Shown here piece after piece: positions 1 through 11,502 of a stretch of 64,000 bases of DNA (positions are counted from its first letter, which is position 1; the number at the start of each line of letters is the position of its first letter). A program made the translations under genes and the position numbers. Source of the DNA: CAZEKB01 sp964512225 (lineage in GTDB: Bacteria > Myxococcota_A > UBA796 > UBA9615); assembly GCA_964512225.1 (NCBI GenBank), contig CAZEKB010000009.1, positions 1 to 64,000 on the forward strand, written 5' to 3'. The notes beneath the pieces are model-generated. The model ran no database searches and had not been told where the DNA came from. It saw only the letters and a program-made list of their open reading frames with translations.

Positions 1-2818
<2,818 letters not shown>

Positions 2819-2824
2819 GCCGAT

Positions 2825-4357
2825 CTACTTCTCCTGCTCCAGCGGAGCGCCCTCGTGGTCCACCCAGACGAGCTCCCCCAGCTCCATGGCGGCCACTGCC
2901 TGCTCGATCGTCGTCCCGTCGGCCCCTTCGGCCGCTGCGCTCCGATCACCCACGATCAGGATCGCGAGGTTCGAGGGATCCAGCGCCGCGCTCAGCTCGG
3001 CCTGAGCGGCTTCGAGCGTCACCGCCCCGACGCGCGCGTTGTACCCCGCGATCCAACCCTCGGGTCGCCGACGAGCGTCCGCCGACGCGAACTGCCCCAG
3101 CACGCCGCCCATCCGCTCGAAGCGGGCGGGCCGTCCCTGCAGGAGCGTACCTCGCGCGTTCGCGAACTCCGTCGCGGTGATGGGGTTCTCCCCGACGATC
3201 GCCCGGAACTCCCCGAGGAACTCCCCGAGGGCGAGCGCCGTGGTGCCCGCCTTCACCGACGACGATCCCACGAACCAGCCCCCGTCCACGCTCGCCCCGC
3301 GACTCGTGCGGGCGCCGTAGGTGTAGCCCTTGTCCTCGCGGAGGTTCATGTTGATGCGGCTCGTGAACTGCCCGCCGAGCACGACGTTCCCGAGCGTGCG
3401 GGCCGCGGCCGTGTCGGGATCGAAGGCGCCCGCGGTGTTGCCCACGTAGATCGCCGACTGGCTCGCGCCCGGGTGGTCCACCCAGTACACCGTGATGCCC
3501 TCGTGCTTCTTCTCGACGGGCTCGGGGGCGGCCGGAAGCGCGACGCCCTCGGGGGCCGCCCAGTCGCCGAAGTGGGTGTCCAGCGCGGCCTTGAGGGTCG
3601 CCTCGTCCTGGCGGCTGACCACGACGATGCCCGCGTTGTCCGGGCGCCAGACCGACGCGTGCCAGGCCTTCAGGTCGTCCACGCCGATCGCGTCGAGGGA
3701 GTCCGCCGAGCCCCGCTGCCAGCGCCCGGGGCCCTGCCCGTCGAAGAGCAGCCGGTAGTAGACCTTCGAGCCGGTGGTCCGCAGGTCGTCCTTCTCGGTC
3801 AGGATGCGGTTCTTGATGTCCTGGCGGACGCGGTCGAAGTCGGTCTGGGCGAAGGTCGGGCGCCGGACGATGTCCGCGGCGATCGCCAGGGTGGCGTCCA
3901 GGTTCGCCTCCAGGCACTCGATGCGCGCCTGGGAGTAGATCGAGCCCGCCCCCAGCGAGACGCTGGACGCGAGGACCTGCAGCGCCTCGTCGATGGCGAG
4001 CGCGTCGCGGTCGCCCGCACCCTCGTTGAGCATGTCGGCCGCGATCGACGCGAGCCCGGCCTTGTCCGCGGGCTCGCTGTGGTAGCCGCGGTACAGGTTC
4101 AGCTGCACGTACGTGAGGGGCACGCTGCCGGCCTGGACGTAGGTGACCGGGATGCCGTTGGCGAGCGTGAAGGTGCTCGCCGCGGGGGCGTCCCAGGCGG
4201 CCGCCTCGCCGGGGGTCGGCATGGCGGGCCAGGCGTCCGCGGGCGGAGCTTCGGCGGTGGAGCCCGAAGTGGAGGTGTTCTTCACCCCCCAGCAGCAGGC
4301 CACGAAGGGAATCGAGAGGATCGAGACGCCGAGGCGGCGGGTCGCAGCGGAGAACAT
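2825..4357 (-). CDS. M16 family peptidase-like protein, zinc-motif-less partner subunit
   Basis: This 510-residue exported protein starts at ATG 4357, which overlaps the TGA of the upstream M16 gene in a TGATG arrangement, so translation is probably coupled. The N-terminus (MFSAATRRLGVSILSIPFVA followed by CC) can be read as a lipoprotein or Sec signal. Two M16 half-domains are visible: FTLANGIPVTYVQAGSVPLT near the start, and an LREDKGYTYGARTSRGA region in the second half, which is the conserved R/Y segment of the C-terminal M16 domain. At the position of the HxxEH zinc motif it reads AGLASIAADMLNEG, so catalysis is not expected. Bacterial M16 proteases often work as an active/inactive heterodimer, as in mitochondrial processing peptidase, and the partner upstream has the intact motif. 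Confidence 0.88.
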   Translation of the reverse strand: MFSAATRRLGVSILSIPFVACCWGVKNTSTSGSTAEAPPADAWPAMPTPGEAAAWDAPAASTFTLANGIPVTYVQAGSVPLTYVQLNLYRGYHSEPADKAGLASIAADMLNEGAGDRDALAIDEALQVLASSVSLGAGSIYSQARIECLEANLDATLAIAADIVRRPTFAQTDFDRVRQDIKNRILTEKDDLRTTGSKVYYRLLFDGQGPGRWQRGSADSLDAIGVDDLKAWHASVWRPDNAGIVVVSRQDEATLKAALDTHFGDWAAPEGVALPAAPEPVEKKHEGITVYWVDHPGASQSAIYVGNTAGAFDPDTAAARTLGNVVLGGQFTSRINMNLREDKGYTYGARTSRGASVDGGWFVGSSSVKAGTTALALGEFLGEFRAIVGENPITATEFANARGTLLQGRPARFERMGGVLGQFASADARRRPEGWIAGYNARVGAVTLEAAQAELSAALDPSNLAILIVGDRSAAAEGADGTTIEQAVAAMELGELVWVDHEGAPLEQEK

Positions 4358-5757
4358 CAGTTCGCCCCCTTCTCGGCGTCGGCCCCGGGATCCGGCTCCG
4401 GCTCGGGCTCGGGATCCGGCTCCGGCTCCGGCGGCTTCGGGTGGACGATGACGCGCACCCGGTGATCGGGGACCAGCGTCTTCTTCGCCCACTCGACGAC
4501 GGACTCGCCCGTCACGTCGAGGTACCGCTGCAGGTCCTTGCCCGCGTACCCGGGGTCTCCCCGGTACTGGTTGTACATCTGCATCATCGATCCGCGCCCC
4601 TGGACGCCCTCGAGCCGCTGGAAGAAGGACTTCTGCCACGCGTTGCGCGCGCGCTCGACCTCGGTCTCGGTCGGGCCCTCGGCGAGGAACCGGGCGACCT
4701 CTTCGTCGATCGCCTTCTCGAGCTCCTCGACCGTGTGCCCGGGCGCGGCCGTGGCCACGATGCGGTAGGTCGAGCCGAGCTGGGCGCTGTACTGCCCTGC
4801 GCGCACGTCCTTGGCGATGCGGTCCTCGAAGACGAGCCGCTTGTAGAGGCGCGAGTTCTTCCCGGACGCGAGGATCAGCGACAGGTAGTCGAGGTCCGCG
4901 TCGCCGGGCTCGAAGAAGGGCACGCTCCGCCACACGTGGTGGAGCCGGGGGAGCTGCACGTCGTCGGTGAGCTCGACGGTCGCGGCGGCGGGCAGCGGCG
5001 CCTCGGCCTGCATCACCGGCGAAGGCTGTTCGCCCTTGGGGATCGGCCCGAAGTACTCCTGGATCCAGCCCTTGGCGGCCTCGGCGTCGAAGGCCCCCGA
5101 CACCACCAGGGTGGCGTTGTTGGGCACGTACCAGGTGGTGAAGAAGTTCTTCACGTCGTCCAGGGAGGCGGCCTCGAGGTCCTCGTGGGTGCCGATCGTG
5201 AGGTGGTGGTAGGGGTGACCCTCGGGCCAGATCGCCTCGTTGATCGCCTTGCGGGCCTTCGCGTAGGGGCGAATCTCGTAGTTCTGCCGACGCTCGTTCC
5301 GCACGACGTCGCGCTGGTTGGTCAGCTTCTGCTCCGTGAGCGCCGGGAGCAGGAAGCCCATGCGATCCGCCTCCATCCACAGGGCCCGCTCGAGGACGTG
5401 GGTGGGGACCGTCTCGTAGTAGTTCGTGCGATCGCCGTTCGTGGTGCCGTTCATGCGCGCGCCGTACGGCTGCAGGGGGGCGAAGAACTCCCCGTCGGCG
5501 TGCTGCGACCCGTTGAACATGAGGTGCTCGAAGAGGTGGGCGAAGCCGGAGCGGCCCTGCACCTCGTCCTTGCTGCCCACGTGGTACCAGACCTCCACGT
5601 GCACGATCGGGGTGGCGGGGTCCTGGTGCAGGAGGACTTGGAGGCCGTTGTCGAGGCGGTACTCCTCGAACGGGATCTCCAGCGACGACTGGGCGAGGGC
5701 GCCGGTGGGCGCCAGGGCCAGTCCGATCGCGAGCAGGAGCGTATTTCGGGCGGTCAT
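4357..5757 (-). CDS. M16 family zinc metallopeptidase, catalytic subunit
   Basis: This 466-residue periplasmic or secreted protease starts at ATG 5757, preceded by GAAGG about 8 nt upstream. Its signal peptide is MTARNTLLLAIGLALAPTGA with cleavage near ALAQ. The inverted zinc motif HLFEH (HxxEH) lies about 65 residues in, within GRSGFAHLFEHLMFNGS. The downstream zinc-binding Glu is expected in the EQKLTNQRDVVRNERRQ helix. The C-terminal M16 domain has the SRLYKRLVFEDRIA segment. The protein ends in a proline/acidic linker (PEPEPDPEPEPEPDPG), perhaps a flexible or wall-spanning tail. Its stop codon overlaps the start of the motif-less M16 gene, so the two are probably made in equal amounts as a heterodimer. 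An alternative upstream start exists but lacks a signal peptide at its N-terminus. Confidence 0.93.
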   Translation of the reverse strand: MTARNTLLLAIGLALAPTGALAQSSLEIPFEEYRLDNGLQVLLHQDPATPIVHVEVWYHVGSKDEVQGRSGFAHLFEHLMFNGSQHADGEFFAPLQPYGARMNGTTNGDRTNYYETVPTHVLERALWMEADRMGFLLPALTEQKLTNQRDVVRNERRQNYEIRPYAKARKAINEAIWPEGHPYHHLTIGTHEDLEAASLDDVKNFFTTWYVPNNATLVVSGAFDAEAAKGWIQEYFGPIPKGEQPSPVMQAEAPLPAAATVELTDDVQLPRLHHVWRSVPFFEPGDADLDYLSLILASGKNSRLYKRLVFEDRIAKDVRAGQYSAQLGSTYRIVATAAPGHTVEELEKAIDEEVARFLAEGPTETEVERARNAWQKSFFQRLEGVQGRGSMMQMYNQYRGDPGYAGKDLQRYLDVTGESVVEWAKKTLVPDHRVRVIVHPKPPEPEPDPEPEPEPDPGADAEKGAN

Positions 5758-5882
5758 GGATGAGCCTTCGATGGATGGGTGCTCATGAAGCCGCGCAGAG
5801 GTAGCACGCGCCGGTCGTCCGGGCAAGACGTGCGCAGGGCGCCTGCTTGTCGTGGTGATGGCGCTCTGGAAGGATGCCGCTG

Positions 5883-7670
5883 ATGTCGACACCCCCGAGG
5901 TTCAGCCTTCGACTCGAGCTCGTCGGCCCCGGTGGACGACGGGGATCGGTGGAGATGCCGGCCGACGAGTCCGGCCCCCTCACCGTGGGACGGGGGCCCG
6001 ACAACGACCTCCAGATCGTCTCTCCTTTCGTCTCGCGCAGGCACGGCGAGTTCACCCGCCACGGCCGGGGGATGCGCTACCAGGACCTGGACTCCACGTC
6101 GGGGTCCTACGTGGGCGGCCTGCGCGTGCGCGACTGCCTCCTCGCCCCGGGGGAGCGCCTGCACCTCGGGAGCCCCGACGGCGACTGCCTCACGCTCCTG
6201 CAGGGGATGCCCGGCGACCCCGAGGGCCCCCGCCGGGAGGCGTTCCGCAGCGACTCCGACCCCCCGATCGGGCTCACGGAAATCCTCCAGGTCCAGGACC
6301 TCAACCGCTCGCAGTACCTGACTCAGGAGCTCCCTCCGCGGACGACCGGGGGGCGGCGCTCCGGCAGCCAGATGGAGAGCCGCCTGCGGGCGCTGATCAC
6401 GCTGACCTCGGACCTCCTCGAGGTCGAGGACGCGCGGGCGATGGCGCGTCGACTGCTCCAGCGGGTCATGGACATCCTTCCGATGGACCGCGGCATGGTC
6501 CTTCTGGGAAGACCGGAGGCCCTCGTGCCCCGGGTCTGGGTCGCCCGCACCGGGCTGTCGACCGACAGCATCGAGAGCGGGTTCGTCTCGTCCACGGAGA
6601 TCCGGAGCCTGCACGTCGACCCGGACGAAGGCGCGGAGCCCCCGTTCCAGCCGATCCGCACGGTCGTCGACCGCGTGGCGGGCGAGGGCATCGGGCTCCT
6701 CACCCTGGACGCCGGGCGCGACTCGCGGCTCGAGGGCAGCGAGTCGATCATCATCCAGGGCGTGCGGTCGATCCTGGCCGCGCCGATCGCCACGTCGGAG
6801 CGCATCTACGGCGTCCTGTACCTCGACACCCACCGGACCCTGCGCAAGGGCGACGAAGACGCCCTGGACTGGCTCGTGGCGGCGGCGCGGCAGGCGGGGA
6901 TGGTCGCCCAGAAGCTCGAGCTCCTGGCGCAGCAGCGGGCGATGTTCGAGTCGATGATGAAGGGGCTCGCGGCGTCGATCGATGCCCGCGACGGCCTCAC
7001 CGCGGGCCACTCCGCGCGGGTCGCCCACTTCGCCAAGGAGACCGCCCGGTTCCTGGGCATGTCCGAGGACGAGCAGGAGGTCGTTCACTGGGCGGGGCTC
7101 CTCCACGACTACGGCAAGATCGGGATCGACGACGCCGTGCTGAGGAAGCCGGGACGGCTCGACGACGCCGAATACGCGCACGTCCGGACCCACCCCCAGA
7201 AGACCTACGACATCCTCCGGAAGATCGAGTTCCCGCCCGAGCTCGGCGACCTCCCGCTCATGGCGGCCGCGCACCACGAGCGCATGGACGGCGGAGGCTA
7301 CCCCTGGCGCCTCGAGGGGGACGCGATCCCGCTGGCGGGCCGGATCATCGCGGTGGCGGACGTGTACGACTCGCTCACGCGCAAGCGTCACTACCGAGAC
7401 CCCATGCCCATGTCCGAGGTGCTCGAGCACCTCGAGGAGGGACGCGAGGGGCGCTTCGACCCCGCGGTGCTCGACGCGTTCTTCGCCTATCACGGCGAGG
7501 TCCTCGGACCGAAGGAGGAGCGGCGGCGGCGCAAGCGGGAGCGAACGACCACCCGGAACCCCGCCGTCGACGGGCCGGAACCCGAGGACGAGCCCGCGGA
7601 GGTCGATACGATCCGACGGCCCGGGGTGGACATCGCGTCGCCCACGCGCGACTTCACCGAAGAGCGCTGA
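5883..7670 (+). CDS. FHA-GAF-HD-GYP domain cyclic-di-GMP phosphodiesterase
   Basis: This is a 595-residue cytoplasmic signalling protein. The N-terminal FHA domain carries VGRGPDNDL and SRRH (residues about 35-55), the loops that bind phosphothreonine. A GAF-like domain follows (residues about 165-340, including SILAAPIATSERIYGVLYLD). A C-terminal HD-GYP domain has LLHDYGKIGI, AAHHERMDGGGYP and IIAVADVYDSLTRKRHYR, the metal-binding and signature residues of c-di-GMP phosphodiesterases. The last 60 residues are Arg/Glu-rich and probably disordered. I chose ATG 5883 because GGAAGG at 5868-5873 lies 9 nt before it. ATG 5874 in the same frame directly abuts that site. FHA suggests control by one of the Hanks kinases of this lineage, which is inference. 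Confidence 0.92.
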   Translation: MSTPPRFSLRLELVGPGGRRGSVEMPADESGPLTVGRGPDNDLQIVSPFVSRRHGEFTRHGRGMRYQDLDSTSGSYVGGLRVRDCLLAPGERLHLGSPDGDCLTLLQGMPGDPEGPRREAFRSDSDPPIGLTEILQVQDLNRSQYLTQELPPRTTGGRRSGSQMESRLRALITLTSDLLEVEDARAMARRLLQRVMDILPMDRGMVLLGRPEALVPRVWVARTGLSTDSIESGFVSSTEIRSLHVDPDEGAEPPFQPIRTVVDRVAGEGIGLLTLDAGRDSRLEGSESIIIQGVRSILAAPIATSERIYGVLYLDTHRTLRKGDEDALDWLVAAARQAGMVAQKLELLAQQRAMFESMMKGLAASIDARDGLTAGHSARVAHFAKETARFLGMSEDEQEVVHWAGLLHDYGKIGIDDAVLRKPGRLDDAEYAHVRTHPQKTYDILRKIEFPPELGDLPLMAAAHHERMDGGGYPWRLEGDAIPLAGRIIAVADVYDSLTRKRHYRDPMPMSEVLEHLEEGREGRFDPAVLDAFFAYHGEVLGPKEERRRRKRERTTTRNPAVDGPEPEDEPAEVDTIRRPGVDIASPTRDFTEER

Positions 7671-7694
7671 TCCGCCCTTCGCGACCCGTAGCGC

Positions 7695-7724
7695 TTGCTT
7701 GCAGCGGGTCCGGTGGGATATAGC
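7695..7724 (+). promoter_or_regulatory. Candidate sigma-70 promoter of the DEAD-box helicase
   Basis: TTGCTT at 7695-7700 and TATAGC at 7719-7724 are separated by 18 bp. It lies in the 133-bp gap before the helicase and would give a leader of about 70 nt. The match is moderate. Confidence 0.45.
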
Positions 7725-7756
7725 GCCGGCGCAGCAGGCCGCCCGCCTTTTTTCCA

Positions 7757-7782
7757 GGGGGACGATCGATTCCCCCCCCCCC
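7757..7782 (+). repeat. G5 / C11 homopolymer pair in the helicase leader
   Basis: Five G (7757-7761) and eleven consecutive C (7772-7782) flank a 10-nt segment. The G tract can pair with part of the C tract to form a hairpin 10-15 nt upstream of the Shine-Dalgarno sequence GGAAGG (7792-7797). A run of eleven identical bases is prone to slippage. Confidence 0.6.
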
Positions 7783-7803
7783 GGCGGCCTCGGAAGGAAC
7801 AAC

Positions 7804-9480
7804 TTGAGTACCACTACGATCGACAACGACTCCGCGGCGCAGGCCGACGCCACGCCCGCCCCGGAGCCCGTCCCCGCGAACTGGGACGACCTCGGCCTCG
7901 ACGCCGAGCTCCTCAGCGCCGTCCGTGACCGCGGCTACGCCCACCCCACCGACGTCCAGGCGCAGTCCGTGCCCCCGGCGATCGAGGGGCGCGACCTCCT
8001 CGTGCGAGCCAAGACCGGCACCGGCAAGACCGCCGCGTTCATGCTCCCCATCATCCAGCGCATCCCCGCGGGCTACGGCAAGGCGGGGTGCATCGTGCTC
8101 TGCCCGGTCCGCGAGCTGGCGCTCCAGATCGCCGAGGAGACCAAGCTCCTGGCGAAGGACAAGGACCTGCGGATCGTCACGCTCTACGGCGGCGTGGGCA
8201 TCGGGCCCCAGGCCGACGCCCTCAACGCCGGCACGGAGATCGTCATCGGGACGCCCGGGCGGGTGATGGACCACATCAAGCGCGGCAACCTCAAGCTCGG
8301 CGACGCCATCGTGAGCGCCCTCGACGAGGCCGACGAGATGCTCTCGATGGGCTTCTTCCAAGAGGTCACCGGCATCATGGAGCACCTGCCGAAGTCGGCC
8401 CAGACGCTGCTCTTCAGCGCCACGATGGAGGAGCGGCTCAAGGAGCTGATCGGGCGGTTCCTCAAGGACCCGCACGAGATCTACCTGAGCCTCGACACCG
8501 ACCGGGTGGCCGACACGATCCACCACGTCCTGTACGAGACCACGATCGAGTACCCGAAGCCCCGCCAGCTGCTGCACATCCTCGACGAGGAGCGGCCGAA
8601 GAGCGCGCTGATCTTCTGCAATACGAAGTCCGACACGGAGATGGTCTCCCGCTTCCTCAACAAGCAGGGCGTGGCCACCGAGCCGATCAGCTCGGACCTG
8701 ACCCAGAAGGCGCGCGAGCGCGTGATGAAGCGCATCAAGCGCGGGGAGCTGGACTACCTGGCGGCCACGGACGTGGCGGCCCGGGGCATCGACATCCAGG
8801 ACCTCAGCCACGTGATCCACTACAGCCTCCCCGAGGACCCGGCCGTGTACCTGCACCGCACGGGGCGCACCGGGCGCGCGGGCAAGGAGGGGCGCGCGAT
8901 CTCCCTGATGTCCGCCGCGGAGATGACCTGCCGACGGGTCCTCGAGCGCGAGTACGAGATCGACTTCGAGCTCCGGGACCTGCCCAGCCGCGCCGACGTG
9001 GACGAGGCCCGGGCGAAGCGGCTCGTCGAAGAGCTCACGGACACCCTCAAGGACGGCCTGCCCTTCGAGGCGTTCCTGCCGCTCGCCAAGAAGCTGCGCG
9101 AGCAGGGCGCGACGGCGGACATGCTGCTCGCGGTGGCCCTGCGCGGCTTCTTCCGCTGGCACCGCATGGAGAAGCGCCGCGCCGAGCTCGAGGCGGGGGG
9201 CGAGGATCCGGACGCCGTGGACGCGCTGATGGCGGCCCGCAGCGGCCGCGGGGGTCGCTCCGACGGCCGTCGCGACGGTCGGGGCCGAGGCCCGCGACGC
9301 GACGGGCGCCGAGACGGCGGACGCGATCGGGGACCCCGTCGCGAGGGCGGCCGGGGCCGAGGCGAGGGGCGCAACGACGACCGTCCGCCGAAGTCGAACG
9401 CGGAGGGCGGCGGGAGCGATCGTCCGCGACGACGCCGACGGCGACGCAAGGGGAAGGGCGACGGCTCGAGCGACAGCTGA
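7804..9480 (+). CDS. DEAD-box ATP-dependent RNA helicase (DeaD/CsdA-like)
   Basis: This 558-residue helicase unwinds RNA duplexes, with expected roles in ribosome assembly or mRNA decay. All core motifs are present: Q motif near GYAHPTDVQAQ, Walker A AKTGTGKT, motif II DEAD (ALDEADEM), motif III SAT, and motif VI HRTGRTGRAG. After the RecA-like core comes a helical segment (residues about 400-475), then an Arg/Gly/Asp-rich tail (GGRSDGRRDGRGRGPRRDGR and more) typical of RNA-binding helicase tails. I chose TTG 7804 because GGAAGG lies 6 nt upstream and the protein then begins STTTIDND. An in-frame ATG at 7699 would force translation through the C11 tract and the likely promoter. It may be controlled by the structured leader. 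Confidence 0.95.
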   Translation: MSTTTIDNDSAAQADATPAPEPVPANWDDLGLDAELLSAVRDRGYAHPTDVQAQSVPPAIEGRDLLVRAKTGTGKTAAFMLPIIQRIPAGYGKAGCIVLCPVRELALQIAEETKLLAKDKDLRIVTLYGGVGIGPQADALNAGTEIVIGTPGRVMDHIKRGNLKLGDAIVSALDEADEMLSMGFFQEVTGIMEHLPKSAQTLLFSATMEERLKELIGRFLKDPHEIYLSLDTDRVADTIHHVLYETTIEYPKPRQLLHILDEERPKSALIFCNTKSDTEMVSRFLNKQGVATEPISSDLTQKARERVMKRIKRGELDYLAATDVAARGIDIQDLSHVIHYSLPEDPAVYLHRTGRTGRAGKEGRAISLMSAAEMTCRRVLEREYEIDFELRDLPSRADVDEARAKRLVEELTDTLKDGLPFEAFLPLAKKLREQGATADMLLAVALRGFFRWHRMEKRRAELEAGGEDPDAVDALMAARSGRGGRSDGRRDGRGRGPRRDGRRDGGRDRGPRREGGRGRGEGRNDDRPPKSNAEGGGSDRPRRRRRRRKGKGDGSSDS

Positions 9481-9524
9481 GCCGATCGCCCGCGACTGAG
9501 GCAGACTGAGGGGACCGAGTACCG

Positions 9525-10328
9525 ATGGACTATCGCAGGAACAAGGCTGTGGGCATCGACATCAAGGGACCGGCCGAGATCGAGAAGATGCGCGCGGCGG
9601 GGGTCCTGGCGGCCGCCACCCTGCGCATGGCCGAGCGGCAGGTCGAGGTGGGCGCGAGCACCGAGGCGATCAACGCCGCCGTGCACGAGTACATCTGCGA
9701 CCACGGCGCGTACCCGTCGCCCCTGAACTACAAGGGCTTCCCCAAGTCGGTCTGCACCTCGATCAACGACGTGGTCTGCCACGGGATCCCGAGCAAGACC
9801 GAGATCCTGCGAGACGGCGACATCGTCAACGTGGACGTCACCGTCACGCTCGACGGCTTCTTCGGCGACACGTCGCGGACCTTCTACGTGGGAACCCCCG
9901 GGCCCGAGGCGCGGCGCGTCACGGAGACCGCACGCACCTGCCTCGACGTCGGCATCGCCGCCGTGAAGCCGGGCGCGCGCATCAAGGACATCGGCGCCGC
10001 CATCGAGGACCACGCCCACGCGCAGAAGTGCTCGGTGGTGCGCGACTACTGCGGTCACGGGATCGGGCGCGTCTTCCACACCGACCCGCAGATCCCCCAC
10101 TACCGGTTCATGGGCCGCAATCCGCGGATGCGCGCGGGGATGACCTTCACCGTCGAGCCGATGATCAACCTCGGTACGTGGCGGGTGGAGCTGATGGACG
10201 ACGAGTGGACGGTGCGGACCCGCGACCGGAAGCTCAGCGCGCAGTTCGAACACACGCTGCTGGTGACGCCCGACGGGGTCGAGATCCTCACGGACTGGGC
10301 GAACCTCGAGGGCTCGAAGTACGAGTAG
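9525..10328 (+). CDS. map: Methionine aminopeptidase, type I
   Basis: This 267-residue cytosolic enzyme removes the initiator methionine from nascent proteins using two metal ions. The pita-bread fold ligands are visible: Asp in VNVDVTVTLDGFFGDTSRTF (two Asp), His in HTDPQIPHY, Glu in FTVEPMINLG, and Glu in AQFEHTLLVT. The substrate-side His is in CHGIP and the GHGIGRVFH segment is intact. The first 15 residues (MDYRRNKAVGIDIKG) are a short extension before the conserved KGPAEIEKMRAAG start of the fold. GAGGGG about 10 nt upstream of ATG 9525 supports the start. It sits 44 bp after the helicase on the same strand and may share its transcript. Confidence 0.97.
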   Translation: MDYRRNKAVGIDIKGPAEIEKMRAAGVLAAATLRMAERQVEVGASTEAINAAVHEYICDHGAYPSPLNYKGFPKSVCTSINDVVCHGIPSKTEILRDGDIVNVDVTVTLDGFFGDTSRTFYVGTPGPEARRVTETARTCLDVGIAAVKPGARIKDIGAAIEDHAHAQKCSVVRDYCGHGIGRVFHTDPQIPHYRFMGRNPRMRAGMTFTVEPMINLGTWRVELMDDEWTVRTRDRKLSAQFEHTLLVTPDGVEILTDWANLEGSKYE

Positions 10329-10331
10329 GCG

Positions 10332-10574
10332 TCAGCTGAAGCAGCCGCCTCCGCCCATCCCGCACATGGCGGCCTTCTCGGGCCCACAGGCCTGGGGCGT
10401 CGCGCACCCCCCGGCGAAGGAGGGGGCGCCGCTGCCGATGTTGTGCGCGCTGAACACCTTGGTCAGGCTGCCGCCGTCGCCCGACGGGCAGTCGGTCAGG
10501 GGCTGATCGGACATGCGCTGCAGGGCCTCGTGGACCTCCTCGCACGCGTCGCAGACGTACTCGTAGATGGGCAT
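10332..10574 (-). CDS. FmdB-like small zinc ribbon protein with an altered second knuckle
   Basis: This 80-residue protein starts MPIYEYVCDACEEVHEALQR, the hallmark of the FmdB/putative regulatory zinc ribbon family. The first CxxC is intact (CDAC). The second is not: the sequence reads DCPSGDGG where family members have CPxCG, leaving one Cys. The Gly-rich C-terminal half adds several Cys (GGCATPQACGPE, MCGMGGGGC) that could supply the missing ligand. The function of the family is poorly known and no operon partner is obvious. The gene converges on map with 3 bp between their ends. Confidence 0.8.
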   Translation of the reverse strand: MPIYEYVCDACEEVHEALQRMSDQPLTDCPSGDGGSLTKVFSAHNIGSGAPSFAGGCATPQACGPEKAAMCGMGGGGCFS

Positions 10575-10624
10575 GCGTCAGCTATAGCACCGGATCGCGA
10601 CGACGGATCCGAGGAGCGGGTGAA

Positions 10625-10643
10625 GGCGTATCTTCAATACGCC
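10625..10643. repeat. Perfect 7-bp inverted repeat (GGCGTAT / ATACGCC)
   Basis: The arms 10625-10631 and 10637-10643 enclose CTTCA. It lies in the 120-bp gap downstream of the minus-strand SDR gene and about 51 bp upstream of the FmdB-like start. It could terminate the former or be an operator for the latter. There is no T-run. Confidence 0.45.
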
Positions 10644-10694
10644 GAAGTCGCCCGGAGGAGCCGGAGGAAGCGCGGCGGTCCAGGGACCACCGCA

Positions 10695-11486
10695 TCAGCC
10701 GATGTGGGGCTCGCCTCCGTGAATGCCGAGCACGTTGCCGGTCATCCAGTGCAGCCGGGGGTCGGTGAGGGCGGCGAGGGCCCCGGCCACGTCCTCGGGG
10801 GTGGTCAGCCGGTCGATCGGCGACTTGTCGAGGCTCTTGCGGACGAGGTTCTCGTGGCCCGGGATCTTCTCCAGGGCGGCCGTCCGCGTGACCCCGGCGC
10901 ACACCGAGTTGACCGTGATGCCGCGGGGCAGGAGCTCGTAGGCCAGCTGGCGACAGTGCGCCTCCAGGGCGGCCTTCGCGGCGCTCACCACGCCGTAGGA
11001 CGGGCTCACCTGGAACGAACCCGTCGAGGTCATCGCGAAGACGCGACCGCCCTCCTTCATGAGGCCGCGCAGGACGAGATCCTGGGTCCAGTACACGAGG
11101 CTGTTCGCCATGACGTCGAGGGTCATGTCCATCTGCTTCTTGCGCACCGGACGGGCGTCCTGGTCCACGCCCGGGACGAAGGGGACCAGGGTCCCGAACG
11201 CCAGCGAGTGCAGGAGCACCCCGACGGTGCCGTCGCCCACGAGGGTCTCGGCTTCGTCCAGGACCGCCGCGCGCTTCGCTTCGTCCGCCGCGTTGACGTT
11301 GAAGAACCGCGCCCGACGCCCCTCCGCTTCCACCGCGGCCCGGGCCGCCTCGGCGTTGGGCAGGGTCGAGCGCCGGTCGAGGTGCACGCCGAGGATGTCG
11401 AAGCCTTCGGCCGCGAGGGCGCGCGCCGCGGCCGCACCGAAGCCGCTGCTGGCGCCGAGGATCAGCGCCCAACGAGACTGGGTCAT
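10695..11486 (-). CDS. Enoyl-[acyl-carrier-protein] reductase-like SDR (FabI/FabL type)
   Basis: This 263-residue NAD(P)H-dependent reductase has the Rossmann motif LGASSGFGAAAARALA at the N-terminus. The HSLAFG segment is typical of enoyl-ACP reductases. The catalytic pair is spaced Tyr-x6-Lys (SYGVVSAAK) instead of the classical YxxxK of other SDRs, which is diagnostic of the FabI/FabL group that performs the last step of fatty acid elongation. The NSVCAGVTRT segment matches the cofactor loop. It starts 16 bp after the pspA stop on the same strand, so the two are probably co-transcribed. It could instead act on a non-ACP enoyl substrate. The sequence alone does not separate FabI from FabL. 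Confidence 0.85.
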   Translation of the reverse strand: MTQSRWALILGASSGFGAAAARALAAEGFDILGVHLDRRSTLPNAEAARAAVEAEGRRARFFNVNAADEAKRAAVLDEAETLVGDGTVGVLLHSLAFGTLVPFVPGVDQDARPVRKKQMDMTLDVMANSLVYWTQDLVLRGLMKEGGRVFAMTSTGSFQVSPSYGVVSAAKAALEAHCRQLAYELLPRGITVNSVCAGVTRTAALEKIPGHENLVRKSLDKSPIDRLTTPEDVAGALAALTDPRLHWMTGNVLGIHGGEPHIG

Positions 11487-11502
11487 GGGGATCTACCGGG
11501 GG

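Noticed and set aside
7699..7803. ATG 7699 as the start of the DEAD-box helicase
   Set aside because: It would add 35 residues with no family counterpart and translate through the C11 tract. TTG 7804 has a good ribosome binding site.
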